Position numbers and translations under genes: made by a program. From assembly GCA_963826165.1 (NCBI GenBank), contig CAWGWC010000003.1, positions 124,001 through 188,000 of the forward strand: a stretch of DNA of 64,000 bases, written 5' to 3'. This document shows, piece by piece, positions 1 through 8,572 of the stretch. Positions within the stretch are counted from its first letter, which is position 1. Each line of letters begins with the position of its first letter. This stretch comes from JACVRW01 sp963826165 (lineage in GTDB: Bacteria; Actinomycetota; Thermoleophilia; Solirubrobacterales; Thermoleophilaceae). Under the pieces are notes generated by a model. The model was given only the letters and a program-made list of their open reading frames with translations, was not told where the DNA came from and did not search any database.

Positions 1-831
1 GCCGATCCAGCCCAGGAACGTGCCGTGCTCGTCGAGTCCGAGCTCGTGCGCCTGCTGGCGCAGCTCGGCCTCGGCGGTCCCCGAGCCGGCGACGATGAAG
101 CGCACGTTGCCCAGGCGCTCGATCAGCCCCGGCAGCGCCTCGAGGGCGAGCTGAAAGCCCTTCTCGTAGACGAGCCGGCCCACCAGCAGCACCAGTCGCT
201 CGTCCGGGGCGGCGAAGCGGGCGCGCAGGGAATCGAGGTCGTCGACCGGCACCAGCTCGGAGGGGTCGATGCCGTTGGGGATCACGGCCACGTTCTCCTC
301 CTCGAGGCCGTAGATGTCGGCCACGTGCTCACGCATATAGGAGGAGCAGGTGATCAATCGGTCGGCCCGGTTGGCCATCCACGTCTCCACGCCGTGGATG
401 TAGGACTGAGGATGCTTGTCGACCCAGCCCTGATGGCGCCCGTACTCGGTGGCGTGGATGGTGACCACGAGCGGAGCGCGGAAGCGCTTGGCCAGGTGAT
501 CCCCAGCCGAGGCCACCAGCCAGTCGTGGCCGTGCACGACGTCGAAGTCGTAGCGGTCCCCCACCTCCACTCCGGTGGCGAGCATGTCCGCGTTCATGTG
601 CTCGATCCAGGCCACGAACTGACCGAGGTCGCGAGGGCGCTCCGGCTCGCGCACGCGGTGGACGAGCACGCCACCCATCTCCTCCTCCACCGGATCCTCC
701 TCCCGGCCGCGGGCCAGGACGTGCACGTCCAGGCCCTGTGCGCCGAGGTTCTCGGCCAGCTTGCGAACGTGGCGGGCGAGCCCGCCCTCGATCAGCGGGG
801 GGTACTCCCAGGAGAGGATGAGGATGCGCAT
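1..831 (-). CDS. GT4 family alpha-glucan glycosyltransferase, C-terminus cut by window edge
   Basis: The visible 277 residues are the N-terminal Rossmann domain and the start of the C-terminal domain of a GT4 glycogen-synthase-like glucosyltransferase. The protein opens with a strand followed by WEYPP and a GGLARH loop typical of the acceptor-side N-terminus. Later come a VVHGHDW motif, IPNGID (residues about 165-170) and VGRLVYEKG at the start of the nucleotide-sugar domain. The catalytic E-x7-E region lies beyond base 1. The ATG at 829-831 abuts the stop codon (832-834) of the GH57 gene, so the two are cotranscribed. By analogy with mycobacterial Rv3032, the likely role is alpha-1,4-glucosyl transfer in a polymethylated or storage glucan. 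Family assignment is strong; the exact product is inference. Confidence 0.88.
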   Translation of the reverse strand, partial: MRILILSWEYPPLIEGGLARHVRKLAENLGAQGLDVHVLARGREEDPVEEEMGGVLVHRVREPERPRDLGQFVAWIEHMNADMLATGVEVGDRYDFDVVHGHDWLVASAGDHLAKRFRAPLVVTIHATEYGRHQGWVDKHPQSYIHGVETWMANRADRLITCSSYMREHVADIYGLEEENVAVIPNGIDPSELVPVDDLDSLRARFAAPDERLVLLVGRLVYEKGFQLALEALPGLIERLGNVRFIVAGSGTAEAELRQQAHELGLDEHGTFLGWIG

Positions 832-2265
832 CTACGGAGTGGTGAGCGAGGCTAGGTCCAGGTGGGGCGCGAGATTCCGGAGGGAGACCCCCGGATCGGA
901 CTCCGGGGACAATACCTCCGCCGCAGCCGCGGCCAGCGCCCGCTCGTGGGCGGCTGCGTGGCCCGCCAGACGCTCCGCGGGGTAGTCGGCGGCCAGCCGC
1001 CGGGTGGCCATGAAGGCCCAGTCGCTTGCCTGGAGCGCAAGCAGCTCGCGGGCGGCGCGCTCGAGGGCAGGCCGGCGGCGCACGTCGCGCGCGGCAACCG
1101 CGACCGTGCGCAGCTCGGCGTCCCGGGCCGCAAAGGCCAGCTCGGCCACCGCCGGCGAGTCCCAGGTCGAGAGGTCCTTGTTCTCGCCCCAGCTCGAGGC
1201 GGTGAGCGGCCGCTCGACCGGGCTCACCCGCTCCAGGCCGTCGGCGACGGTCACCAGGTCGAGCCCGCGCCGCGGCGCCTCCTCGAGCACCGCGGCGAGC
1301 CAGGCTGGCCCCTCGTACCACCAGTGCCCGAGCAGCTCGGTGTCGAGCGCACAGCACAGAAGCCCGCCGTCGCGTACGCGTGCCTGCGCCCGCTCGACGA
1401 AATCGCGGGCGTGCTCGGCGGCGAGATCGAGAGCCGCCCGTCGGTCGTAGGGCCCCCCGGCGTTGTTCCACGGCTTGAGGTCGTGAAGGGTGCGGCGGTG
1501 GTAATCGCGGTAGGCGCCACTGGCCGGATAGCCGCGGGCGTCGTGCCACACCAGCTCCACCGTGGGCCAGTCGATCGGCACCGCCACCGGGCCGGCCCGC
1601 GTGGCCACCGGCGTGAGCTGGTCGAAGCCCGTCTGCTTCGTCTGGTCCACGCAGAAGGCGCGAGTGCCGTGATCGGCGAGCTCTCGCTCGAGCCCCGGCA
1701 CGTAGGCGCACTCCGGCAGCCAGAGGCCGCCCGTCCAGCTGCCGAAGCGTTCGATGTGAGAGGCCGTGCCCGTGGCCAGCTGGAGCCGCAGCGCGGCGTC
1801 GGTGGCGAGCAGGGGCAGCAGCGCGTGCGTGGCCGCCGAGCTCCACAGCTCCACGCCTTCGAGACGGCGGAACGCCTCGACCAGATCGCGTCCTCTTTCT
1901 TCGAAGGCCCGCTCGGCGAAGGTGTAGTCGCCGGCCGCCCTGCGCACCTCGGCGACCAGCTCGCCTTCGCCGGCGCGCTCCAGCCCGGCGGCGTCGTCGG
2001 CGTGGATCGGCGCCCGCACGTCGCGCAGGAAGCTCAGGTAGCGATCGCCCGCCTCGCCGGTCATCGCCTCGAGCTGGTCGCACAGCACGGGCGTGAGGCC
2101 GATCGTCACCGGCGCGCCGTCGAGCAGCTCGAGCAGGGGCAGGTACACGCAGGCCACTGCCTCCCACAGCCACTCCTCGCCGAACGGCCAGGTGCCGAAG
2201 CCCTCCACGTAGGGCATGTGCGAGTGGAGGACGAGCGCCAGCGCGCCGGGGCGATGCGTGCTCAT
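832..2265 (-). CDS. GH57 1,4-alpha-glucan branching enzyme
   Basis: This 477-aa protein has the hallmarks of the GH57 AmyC/branching-enzyme subfamily. HSHMPYVE lies at residues 14-21, the nucleophile motif WLPECAY places Glu185, and ALDTELLGHWWYEG at 306-319 carries the acid/base Asp308. A C-terminal helical domain follows. The enzyme would cut alpha-1,4-glucan and re-attach it through alpha-1,6 bonds in the cytoplasm. ATG at 2263-2265 overlaps the CPBP stop by four bases, and the stop abuts the GT4 start. Length and motifs match Rv3031 of Mycobacterium tuberculosis, which also sits next to a GT4 and a methyltransferase. Large ORFs in other frames here are GC-rich shadows. Confidence 0.92.
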   Translation of the reverse strand: MSTHRPGALALVLHSHMPYVEGFGTWPFGEEWLWEAVACVYLPLLELLDGAPVTIGLTPVLCDQLEAMTGEAGDRYLSFLRDVRAPIHADDAAGLERAGEGELVAEVRRAAGDYTFAERAFEERGRDLVEAFRRLEGVELWSSAATHALLPLLATDAALRLQLATGTASHIERFGSWTGGLWLPECAYVPGLERELADHGTRAFCVDQTKQTGFDQLTPVATRAGPVAVPIDWPTVELVWHDARGYPASGAYRDYHRRTLHDLKPWNNAGGPYDRRAALDLAAEHARDFVERAQARVRDGGLLCCALDTELLGHWWYEGPAWLAAVLEEAPRRGLDLVTVADGLERVSPVERPLTASSWGENKDLSTWDSPAVAELAFAARDAELRTVAVAARDVRRRPALERAARELLALQASDWAFMATRRLAADYPAERLAGHAAAHERALAAAAAEVLSPESDPGVSLRNLAPHLDLASLTTP

Positions 2266-3071
2266 GCCGGCAGCGGGCTCGGGTGTGCGCCGGCCAGACG
2301 CGGCAGGACCGCGCACGCCGCGATCATCACCGCGCCGACCACGAGCGCGGGCCACGGCTCGACCGCGAGCATGGCCACGGTGTTGAAGGCGGCATGGATG
2401 GCGATCACGGCGAACAGCGAGCCGGTGCGCTCGTACACGAGACACTGGCCCACCCCGAACACGGCGATCACCGGCAGGATGATGGCGCTGTCGGCACCCT
2501 GGAAGTGAAGCGCGCCGAACACGAGCCCGTCGATCAGCGCTGCCGCCCACACGGCCAGGCGCGTGCGCAGAGCGCGGTAGAAGAAGGCGCGGAAGAAGAA
2601 CTCCTCGGTCACGGGGGCCACCACGATCACCGCCAGCGAGACCAGGAAGGCGGCCACGAGGCTCCCCTCGCCGAGGTCGTCGACGTTGGTCTCGTCCACG
2701 CTCATCAGCTCGATGTAGCCGAGCTCGAAGCCGAGCATCAGGCCGAAGCCGAGCACGGCCCAGCCGAGCGTCGGCCACAGGCGCGTGGCCCGGATCCCGA
2801 ACTGCCAGGCGCGCGGAGCTCCCCGCAGCTTCGCGAACAGGAGCGCGGCCAGCACGAGCGCTCCGTCCTGGACCAACAGCAGCGCCAGCAGCGCGAACGC
2901 CGCAGGGACATCCGAGAAGCCGAGCAGCAGGACGGCGGGCAGAAGCGGCAGCCCGGCGGCCACGGTCGCCGCGAGCGCGGCTAGCAGGGCCACCGGCGCG
3001 TTCCAGGCGGGCCACGCTGGGCGTACCGCGGCGGGCAGCTCGGGCGGCGCCGGCAGCTTGGCCCGTCTCAC
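2262..3071 (-). CDS. CPBP family intramembrane glutamic endopeptidase
   Basis: A 269-aa polytopic membrane protein with about eight hydrophobic segments. The Abi/CPBP (Rce1-like) signature is intact: EEFFFR at residues 156-161, a conserved His in GALHF (189) and HAAFN at 226-230. These residues form the active site of type II CAAX-prenyl-protease-like enzymes. The GTG start (3069-3071) overlaps the methyltransferase stop as GTGA, and the stop overlaps the GH57 start as ATGA. It is therefore embedded in a glucan operon, which is unusual. A role in processing or immunity to a peptide is possible for the family; nothing here fixes the substrate. Confidence 0.85.
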   Translation of the reverse strand: MRRAKLPAPPELPAAVRPAWPAWNAPVALLAALAATVAAGLPLLPAVLLLGFSDVPAAFALLALLLVQDGALVLAALLFAKLRGAPRAWQFGIRATRLWPTLGWAVLGFGLMLGFELGYIELMSVDETNVDDLGEGSLVAAFLVSLAVIVVAPVTEEFFFRAFFYRALRTRLAVWAAALIDGLVFGALHFQGADSAIILPVIAVFGVGQCLVYERTGSLFAVIAIHAAFNTVAMLAVEPWPALVVGAVMIAACAVLPRLAGAHPSPLPA

Positions 3072-3826
3072 GGCCGCAACACGGCCACGAAATCGAGTGC
3101 GTGCTCCAGGGGGCCGCCGCGCAGGGCGAAGTCCCGGGCTGACAGCGCCGGCGTGAAGCGGTCGTAGAAGGGCCGGGTGATGCCCAGGGCGGCATGAACC
3201 CGGTCCCAGCCCGCGCGCAGTGCCAGCTCATGGGCCTTCAGCACACGGGCGTGAAAGAGGCCCACGAGCTCCACCCGTCCGAAGACGCTTTCACACAGCG
3301 AGCGAAACTCCTCGGCCCGGTACTCCTTCACGTGCCAGGGGTTGTCCGACTTCGCGGCGCCGGGCGGGGCGAGGGTCAGCAGATTGGGGGTCGACACGTA
3401 CGCGCTGCCACCGGGACGAAGCATCCCCTCCAAGTGACGCAGGATGGACTCGGGATCCTCGACGTGCTCGATCGTCTGGAGGAACACCACGGCGTCGCAC
3501 GGCTCCTCGAAGCGCTCCACCAGGTCGCGCACGAAGCGCACACCGGGGCGCGAGTACCTCAGCCGGGCGTGCTCGTGCGCTTCGGGATTGGCGTCCACGC
3601 CCGTGACCCGCCGCGCGTGGCGGGCCAGCACCTCCACCCCATAGCCCTCGCCACAGGCCATGTCGACCACCTCAAGGCCGGCGCAGCGCCGGGCCACCCA
3701 TTCGTAGACCGCGAGGTGCCGGCGAAACCAGTAGTTCTCGGCGGGCACGTCGGGCAGGGTCCGCTCGCCCGTCAGCTCGAGCGGCGGCACCCCCTCGGGC
3801 TGGTCTCTCTGAACGGTCTCCCGCAT
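3068..3826 (-). CDS. class I SAM-dependent methyltransferase (Rv3030-like)
   Basis: A 252-aa Rossmann methyltransferase. Motif I VVDMACGEGYG spans residues 53-63, followed by an acidic strand end (GVDAN) and a motif IV/V region with FLQTIEHV and RPGGSAYVSTPN. The N-terminal LTGERT...ENYWFRRH segment resembles Rv3030, which accompanies GH57 and GT4 genes in the methylglucose lipopolysaccharide locus of mycobacteria. It is the first gene of the four-gene minus operon. The ATG at 3824-3826 has a TAGACT hexamer ten bases upstream, so the leader is very short or absent. Sugar O-methylation is inferred from context only. Confidence 0.82.
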   Translation of the reverse strand: MRETVQRDQPEGVPPLELTGERTLPDVPAENYWFRRHLAVYEWVARRCAGLEVVDMACGEGYGVEVLARHARRVTGVDANPEAHEHARLRYSRPGVRFVRDLVERFEEPCDAVVFLQTIEHVEDPESILRHLEGMLRPGGSAYVSTPNLLTLAPPGAAKSDNPWHVKEYRAEEFRSLCESVFGRVELVGLFHARVLKAHELALRAGWDRVHAALGITRPFYDRFTPALSARDFALRGGPLEHALDFVAVLRP

Positions 3827-3870
3827 CGGCGGCGGGAGTCTAGGCCCTGGGTACTACTGTTCTCCGGCCC

Positions 3871-4779
3871 ATGCCGACGGCCGAGAGCATCCGCGACGCC
3901 AACGTGCGCTACCACGACATCGCCGCGTCCCACTACGACTCCAAGTGGGGCATCAACTACGACGAGGTCGGCCAGGCGCAGGTCACGGGCAAGCTGCGCA
4001 AGGCGCTCGGACACGAGCCCCGGCGCTACGGCCGCGCACTCGAGATCGGTGCGGGCACGGGCTACTTCTCCCTGAACCTGCTGCGCGCGGGAGTGATCGG
4101 AGAGGCGGTGGCCACCGACATCTCACCGGGGATGCTGCGCACGCTCGAGCGCTCGGCTCGCGAGCTGGGAGAGCCGGTGGAGACGGCGGTCTGCGAGGCA
4201 GCCGAGCTCCCGTTCGCCGACGAGGAGTTCGACCTCGTCTTCGGTCACGCCGTGCTCCACCACCTGCCCGATCTCGCTGCGGCGTTTCGCGAGTTTCGCC
4301 GCGTGCTGCGCCCCGGCGGGGTGGTGGCCTTCTGCGGCGAGCCGTCGCGCTACGGCGATCGCCTGGCGGCGGTTCCCAAGCGAGGCGCGGTGGCATTCGC
4401 CCCGGTCTGGCGGGCGCTGATGGGGGCCTCGCCGCGGGGCGGGGGCAACGGCAATGGAGGCGGCCTTTGGAGCGAGGAGGAGGTGCTCGAGGGGGTGGTC
4501 GACGTGCATGCCTTCACGCCCACCGGCCTGTCGGCGCACGCCGAGACGGCGGGTTTCAGCGACGTGCGCGTCCGGGGCGAGGAGCTCGCGGCCTCGCTGT
4601 TCGGCTGGGCCAACCGCACCCTTGAGGCCTCGGCCGAGCCGGACGACATCCCGTGGGCGTGGCGGGTCTACGCCTACCGCGGCTACCTCCTGCTTCAGAG
4701 CGTCGACCGCTCGCTGCTCGAGCCGCGCCTGCCGGCGGCGCTGTTCTACAACCTGCTGGTCTCGGGCCGGGCGGTTTAG
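3871..4779 (+). CDS. class I SAM-dependent methyltransferase
   Basis: A 302-aa Methyltransf_11-type enzyme. Motif I ALEIGAGTGYFSL is at residues 57-69, ATDISPGML follows, and FGHAVLHHLPDL and VLRPGGVVAF form the post-motif regions. A C-terminal extension of about 130 residues, with a glycine-rich loop around residue 190, may bind the acceptor. The substrate is unknown. It is divergent from the operon at 1-3826; a TACTGT hexamer ten bases before the ATG suggests a near-leaderless transcript. Its stop overlaps the convergent membrane-protein stop by four bases. Confidence 0.8.
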   Translation: MPTAESIRDANVRYHDIAASHYDSKWGINYDEVGQAQVTGKLRKALGHEPRRYGRALEIGAGTGYFSLNLLRAGVIGEAVATDISPGMLRTLERSARELGEPVETAVCEAAELPFADEEFDLVFGHAVLHHLPDLAAAFREFRRVLRPGGVVAFCGEPSRYGDRLAAVPKRGAVAFAPVWRALMGASPRGGGNGNGGGLWSEEEVLEGVVDVHAFTPTGLSAHAETAGFSDVRVRGEELAASLFGWANRTLEASAEPDDIPWAWRVYAYRGYLLLQSVDRSLLEPRLPAALFYNLLVSGRAV

Positions 4780-6017
4780 GCGAGCGCCACGGCCAGGGCG
4801 GGCGCCGCCGCCGCCAGCAGCACCAGCCCGACGTCGACCGCTCTCAGGGTGAGCACCGGAGGCGCCGCGAGTGGAAGCGGGCGGAAGGCATGGGCCTCCC
4901 CCACCACCCACTCGAGCACGGCGTCGACCAAGGGCAGGGGACGCAGGTCCACCCCTCGCAGGCGATCGGCCAGCGATCGCGCCGCCGCCACCAGCCGGCC
5001 CTCGGCCGCGATGCCGTCGAGCACCTCCGTCGCCTCGGGCAGCGAAGGAATCGCCCGCAGCCGCCCGAGCACCCGCCGGAACACCTCACGCAGACCGTCC
5101 GCACCCGCCGCGGCGCGCAGCCAGGTGGCCACCAGGACGATCAGGGCGGCACGCAGAGCGCGGCGCAGGGCGAGGTCGAGGCCCAACCCGCCGCCGAGCG
5201 TGAACACCAGCGCGCCGAGACCGAGGATGGCCGCGAAGATGAGACCGATCGGCACGGGCTCCCGGTCCCCGCGTGCCGTCGCCCACGCGAGCGCCAGCCA
5301 GGCCGCGACGGCGCCCAGCACGATCCACTCGGTGCTCGCCAGCAGCAGTCCGAAGGCCACGGCAGAGGCCAGAGCGATCGCCCTCGGATCGAAGCGCCCG
5401 CGATGAGCGGGCGTGGGCTCGGCCTCCGCGCTGGCGGCGGTGGGCTCGCCGGGACCCTCGGCGGCATCCGCCAGCTCGTCCCACCGGCGCAGCCCGCGCC
5501 GGTAGACCAGCACCTGGACCACGCTCGCGAACGCCGCCCACACCACCAGCCCCGCCGCCGTGAGAGCGAGCGCGTCGGCGGTACCCACCTCGATCCCCAG
5601 GCGCCGCCCGAGCGCGTCGTAGGTCCCGGCGTAGGCGTCGAGGCCCCCGGTGATCACCCAGATGAAGAAGGCGGTGGTGGCGGTGTTCTGGAGCAGGCGC
5701 AGAGTGGCGCAGATCAGCAGCTGGGGAAACAGGCTCCATCCGCGCGCCTCCAGCCGGCCGAGCAGCGGTGCGGTGACCGCCTGGGTCAGCGGGATCCCGA
5801 AGCGGGCGGGACCGATGATGGCGACGGTCTCGAGCATGGCCGCCACGCTGGCGCCGAAGCCCGCCCGCGCTCCTCGGCGCTCGGCCACACGGGCCAGCGC
5901 CACGCCTCCGGCGAGAGCGATCCAGAAGCCGCCGGTGGGCGCCGCCCGGGCGGCGAGAAAGGAGACCACCGCCACGTGAGCCGGGCCCGTCGGCGCGGGC
6001 GGAGCGGCGGTGGCCAT
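4776..6017 (-). CDS. polytopic membrane protein of unknown function
   Basis: A 413-aa protein rich in Ala and Leu with roughly ten predicted membrane segments. A short cytosolic linker rich in Glu, Pro and Ala occurs near residues 185-205. I recognise no catalytic motif or transporter signature. The first half contains paired hydrophobic helices around FFIWVITGG. The ATG is at 6015-6017. It is monocistronic by spacing and converges on the methyltransferase at 3871-4779, sharing a TTAG stop overlap. The long plus-strand ORFs over it lack protein-like composition and are shadows. Confidence 0.6.
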   Translation of the reverse strand: MATAAPPAPTGPAHVAVVSFLAARAAPTGGFWIALAGGVALARVAERRGARAGFGASVAAMLETVAIIGPARFGIPLTQAVTAPLLGRLEARGWSLFPQLLICATLRLLQNTATTAFFIWVITGGLDAYAGTYDALGRRLGIEVGTADALALTAAGLVVWAAFASVVQVLVYRRGLRRWDELADAAEGPGEPTAASAEAEPTPAHRGRFDPRAIALASAVAFGLLLASTEWIVLGAVAAWLALAWATARGDREPVPIGLIFAAILGLGALVFTLGGGLGLDLALRRALRAALIVLVATWLRAAAGADGLREVFRRVLGRLRAIPSLPEATEVLDGIAAEGRLVAAARSLADRLRGVDLRPLPLVDAVLEWVVGEAHAFRPLPLAAPPVLTLRAVDVGLVLLAAAAPALAVALA

Positions 6018-6059
6018 GAGGCGAAACTAGCGAGCGGCCGAACCCGCTCCGGCCTGCGC

Positions 6060-6383
6060 CTAGCCCGAGGTGAAGCGGCGGATGGGCGACTCCGCGATGC
6101 GACGGCCGAGCTCGGCCACCTGGTCGTCGCTCAGATTCTCGGTGGGAAAGCCGGCCGTCTCGAGCTCTTCGCGCACCTGCTGCACGCCCTGCACGAAATC
6201 GAGCTGAGCGCCGAGCTTGACCATCACGGACTTCGCGTGCTCGTCGTCGATCGCCGCGCTGCCGTCGGCCGAGGGCTTGAGCAGCCAAGCCTTGACCGCC
6301 TCCGCCTCCGCGAGGCTCAGATCGAGGCTCACACCGCCGTCGGCGGGGGCCTCCGGAACGCCGTTGGACACTTGGGTCGCCAT
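6060..6383 (-). CDS. small acidic conserved hypothetical protein
   Basis: A 107-aa soluble, acidic protein (start ATG 6381-6383) with three predicted helices. The core is LSLAEAEAVKAWLL (about residues 22-35) followed by a helix containing VMVKLGAQLDFVQGVQQ. There is no signal peptide or membrane segment. It lies between the membrane protein and the photolyase, all on the minus strand but separated by about 40 and 65 bases. I do not recognise the family. Codon usage looks like that of its neighbours, so it is probably a real gene. Confidence 0.55.
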   Translation of the reverse strand: MATQVSNGVPEAPADGGVSLDLSLAEAEAVKAWLLKPSADGSAAIDDEHAKSVMVKLGAQLDFVQGVQQVREELETAGFPTENLSDDQVAELGRRIAESPIRRFTSG

Positions 6384-6448
6384 GGCGTGTCTATCGACGC
6401 AGCCAGGGGCCGCCTTGACCGGCGACGGCCGCGTTTGGACGCCTGGCC

Positions 6449-7836
6449 CTAACCGACGCTGTAGCGCGCGAAGGCCGCCTCGCGCGCCTCGCGGTGATCC
6501 ACGATCGGCTCCGGATAGTCCTCGCCGATCACGCAGCCCGCCTCGCGCTGGACCTCGTCGGGCATGGTCCAGGGCTCGCGCAGGTACTCGTCGGGAACGC
6601 CGCGCAGCTCCTCCACGTAGCGGCGCACGTAGCGCCCTCGGGGTCGTAGCGCTCCATGTGCAGCGTCGGGTTGTAGATGCGTCGGAAGAAGGGCTGCGGA
6701 TCCACGCCCACCGAGGCGATCCACTGCCAGTTGCCGTTGTTGTTGGCCTCGTCGCCGTCGATCAGCAGGCGCATGAACCAGCGCTCGCCCCAGCGCCAGT
6801 CGATCCCCAGGTGCTTGGTCAGGAACGAGCCCACCACCAGCCGCGCGCGGTTGTGCATCCAGCCCTCGCGCAGCAGCTGTCGCATAGCCGCGTCGACCAG
6901 CGGGTAGCCGGTGCGGCCCTCGCGCCAGGCGTCGAAGCGCTTCTCGGCGTTGCTCCAGGAGATCGTGCCGCGGTAGCGCTCCTGGAACTCCGAGCGCGCG
7001 TTGCGGGGGAACTCGCGCAGCACGTGGTGATAGAAGTCGCGCCAGCACACCTGACGGCGAAAGGCCTCCGCTCCCTTTCCGCCCGGCAGCCTCTCCTCGA
7101 TCTCACGGGGTGAGAGACAGCCGAAGTGCAGGTAGGGCGACAGTCGCGAGGTCTTGTCCCGCCCAAGGGCGTCGTGGTTGTCGGTGTAGCTCTTCACGTC
7201 GCCGTTCAGGAATGCGGCCAGCCGCTCGCGCGCGGCGCTCTCGCCGCCCGGCAGTGGATCGCTCACCTCTCGCTCGAGCCCGAGATCGGCCAGCGCCGGG
7301 ATGCGGCCCTTGTCCAGGCCGCTCGGGAGCGTGGGCAGCTTGCGTGGTCTGCCGATGAGCTCGCGGCGCGGCGTCTGGAGCCAGTTGCGGTGAAACGGGC
7401 TGAAGACGGTGTACGGCTTGCCGTTCTTCGTACGCAGCTGGGTCAGGTCGTCCACGGCGTGGAGGCCTGGATGGGCGTGCGGTTCGACGCCCTCCTTCTG
7501 CAGCGCTCGCCACACGCGCTCCATGCGGCGGCGGGCGAACGGTCCCGAATCGGCGGTGAAGTGGACCTCGCCGGCGCCGATCTCGCCGGCGAGGCCGATC
7601 AGCTCGCGCTCTGGGTCGCCGTGACGAATCACCAGGTTCCCGTCGAGCCCCTCCTTCAGGTCCTCCAGCGACTCGAGCATGAACTGTGTGCGCGGGCCCG
7701 ACGCGTGGCGGCCCTTGAGTAGCCGGTCGTCGAAGCAGAAGACCGGCACGACGACATCGTCGGCGTCGAGCGCGGCGCGCAGGGCGGGGTGATCGTGGAG
7801 ACGCAGGTCGCGAGTGAGCCACAGGACGGCGGGCAC
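6449..7836 (-). pseudogene. phr: deoxyribodipyrimidine photo-lyase, single-base frameshift near the 3' end
   Basis: The N-terminal photolyase/antenna domain starts at the GTG 7834-7836 with PAVLWLTRDLRLHDHP. The FAD-binding domain is complete up to NPTLHMERYDPEG and includes HNRARLVVGSFLTKHL and NNNGNWQWIAS. At about 6631-6640 the frame breaks. The next frame continues with YVRRYVEELRG and ends properly at the stop 6449-6451. Restoring one base after the EG codons gives the family consensus EG-A-YVRRYV, so one base appears to be missing. Without correction the product would continue out of frame past 6529. The enzyme repairs cyclobutane dimers using FADH and light. This is either a sequencing/assembly indel or a real C-terminal truncation. 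Confidence 0.85.
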
Positions 7837-7912
7837 ATCGGTAGTACGGGCAGGCCCGCCGGGCGGATGGCGCCCAACACCTACGGATTCGCCACTAGCC
7901 TGTGGGTCAGAG

Positions 7913-8533
7913 ATGGCGCAGACGATCGAGCGCTTCCCGCTGTTCCCGCTCGGCCTAGTGCTGCTTCCGCAGGAGCTCGTGCCGCTCCACATCTTCGAGG
8001 ACCGCTACAAGACGATGGTGGGCGAGTGCCTCGACGACGAGCGCGAGTTCGGGATCATCTGGCTCTCGGACGACGGCCTGAAGGAGGTGGGCTGCTCGGC
8101 CCGCATCACACGGGTGCTCGAGCGCTTCGAGGACGGGCGGCTCAACATCCTGGTCGAGGGCACCGACCCGTTCCGGCTGCTCAGGCGCATCGAGGACCTC
8201 CCCTACCCGGCCGGCGACATCGAGGTGCTCCCGTCCGAGGACGAGGGCGACGAGGACGCCGCCGGCCAGGCGCGGGAGCGCTACGCCGACCTGGTCGAGC
8301 AGGTCACGGAATCGCGCCCCGAGCAGGACGACCTCGATCAGCTCGACGCCTACGGGATGGCCGCCACGCTCGACGTCGAGCCGGCGGCCAAGCAGGAGCT
8401 CCTCGAGCAGCGTTCCGAGCTGACCCGCCTGGAGCAGCTCGGCACCCTCTTCCGCGACGCGCTCGACCGGCTGAAGCTGGCCCAGCAGGCGGCCGAGCGG
8501 GCCAGCGGCAACGGGCACCTGCGCGGGCGCTAG
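7913..8533 (+). CDS. LON substrate-binding (N-terminal) domain protein
   Basis: A 206-aa stand-alone LON/PUA-like domain. It begins ERFPLFPLGLVLLPQELVPLHIFEDRY, the signature of the N-terminal domain of Lon protease, and continues with FGIIWL and a conserved GTDPFRLL segment. No AAA+ or Ser-Lys protease domain follows. Such proteins are common in Actinobacteria and presumably bind peptides, but their role is not established. The ATG 7913-7915 gives the natural family start; upstream in-frame codons are not needed. A strong hairpin terminator lies about 80 bases after the stop. Confidence 0.85.
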   Translation: MAQTIERFPLFPLGLVLLPQELVPLHIFEDRYKTMVGECLDDEREFGIIWLSDDGLKEVGCSARITRVLERFEDGRLNILVEGTDPFRLLRRIEDLPYPAGDIEVLPSEDEGDEDAAGQARERYADLVEQVTESRPEQDDLDQLDAYGMAATLDVEPAAKQELLEQRSELTRLEQLGTLFRDALDRLKLAQQAAERASGNGHLRGR

Positions 8534-8572
8534 CCGATCGACAGCGTCGTCCGAGGGTCGAGCCCGGCGCCC

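Noticed and set aside
329..2173. 614-codon minus-strand frame over GH57
   Set aside because: Arg/Ala-rich shadow; the GH57 motifs are in another frame.
4653..6452. 599-codon plus-strand open frame over the membrane-protein gene
   Set aside because: It is a GC-rich shadow: the composition is Gln/Gly/Arg/His-rich with no domain, while the opposite strand encodes a coherent membrane protein.
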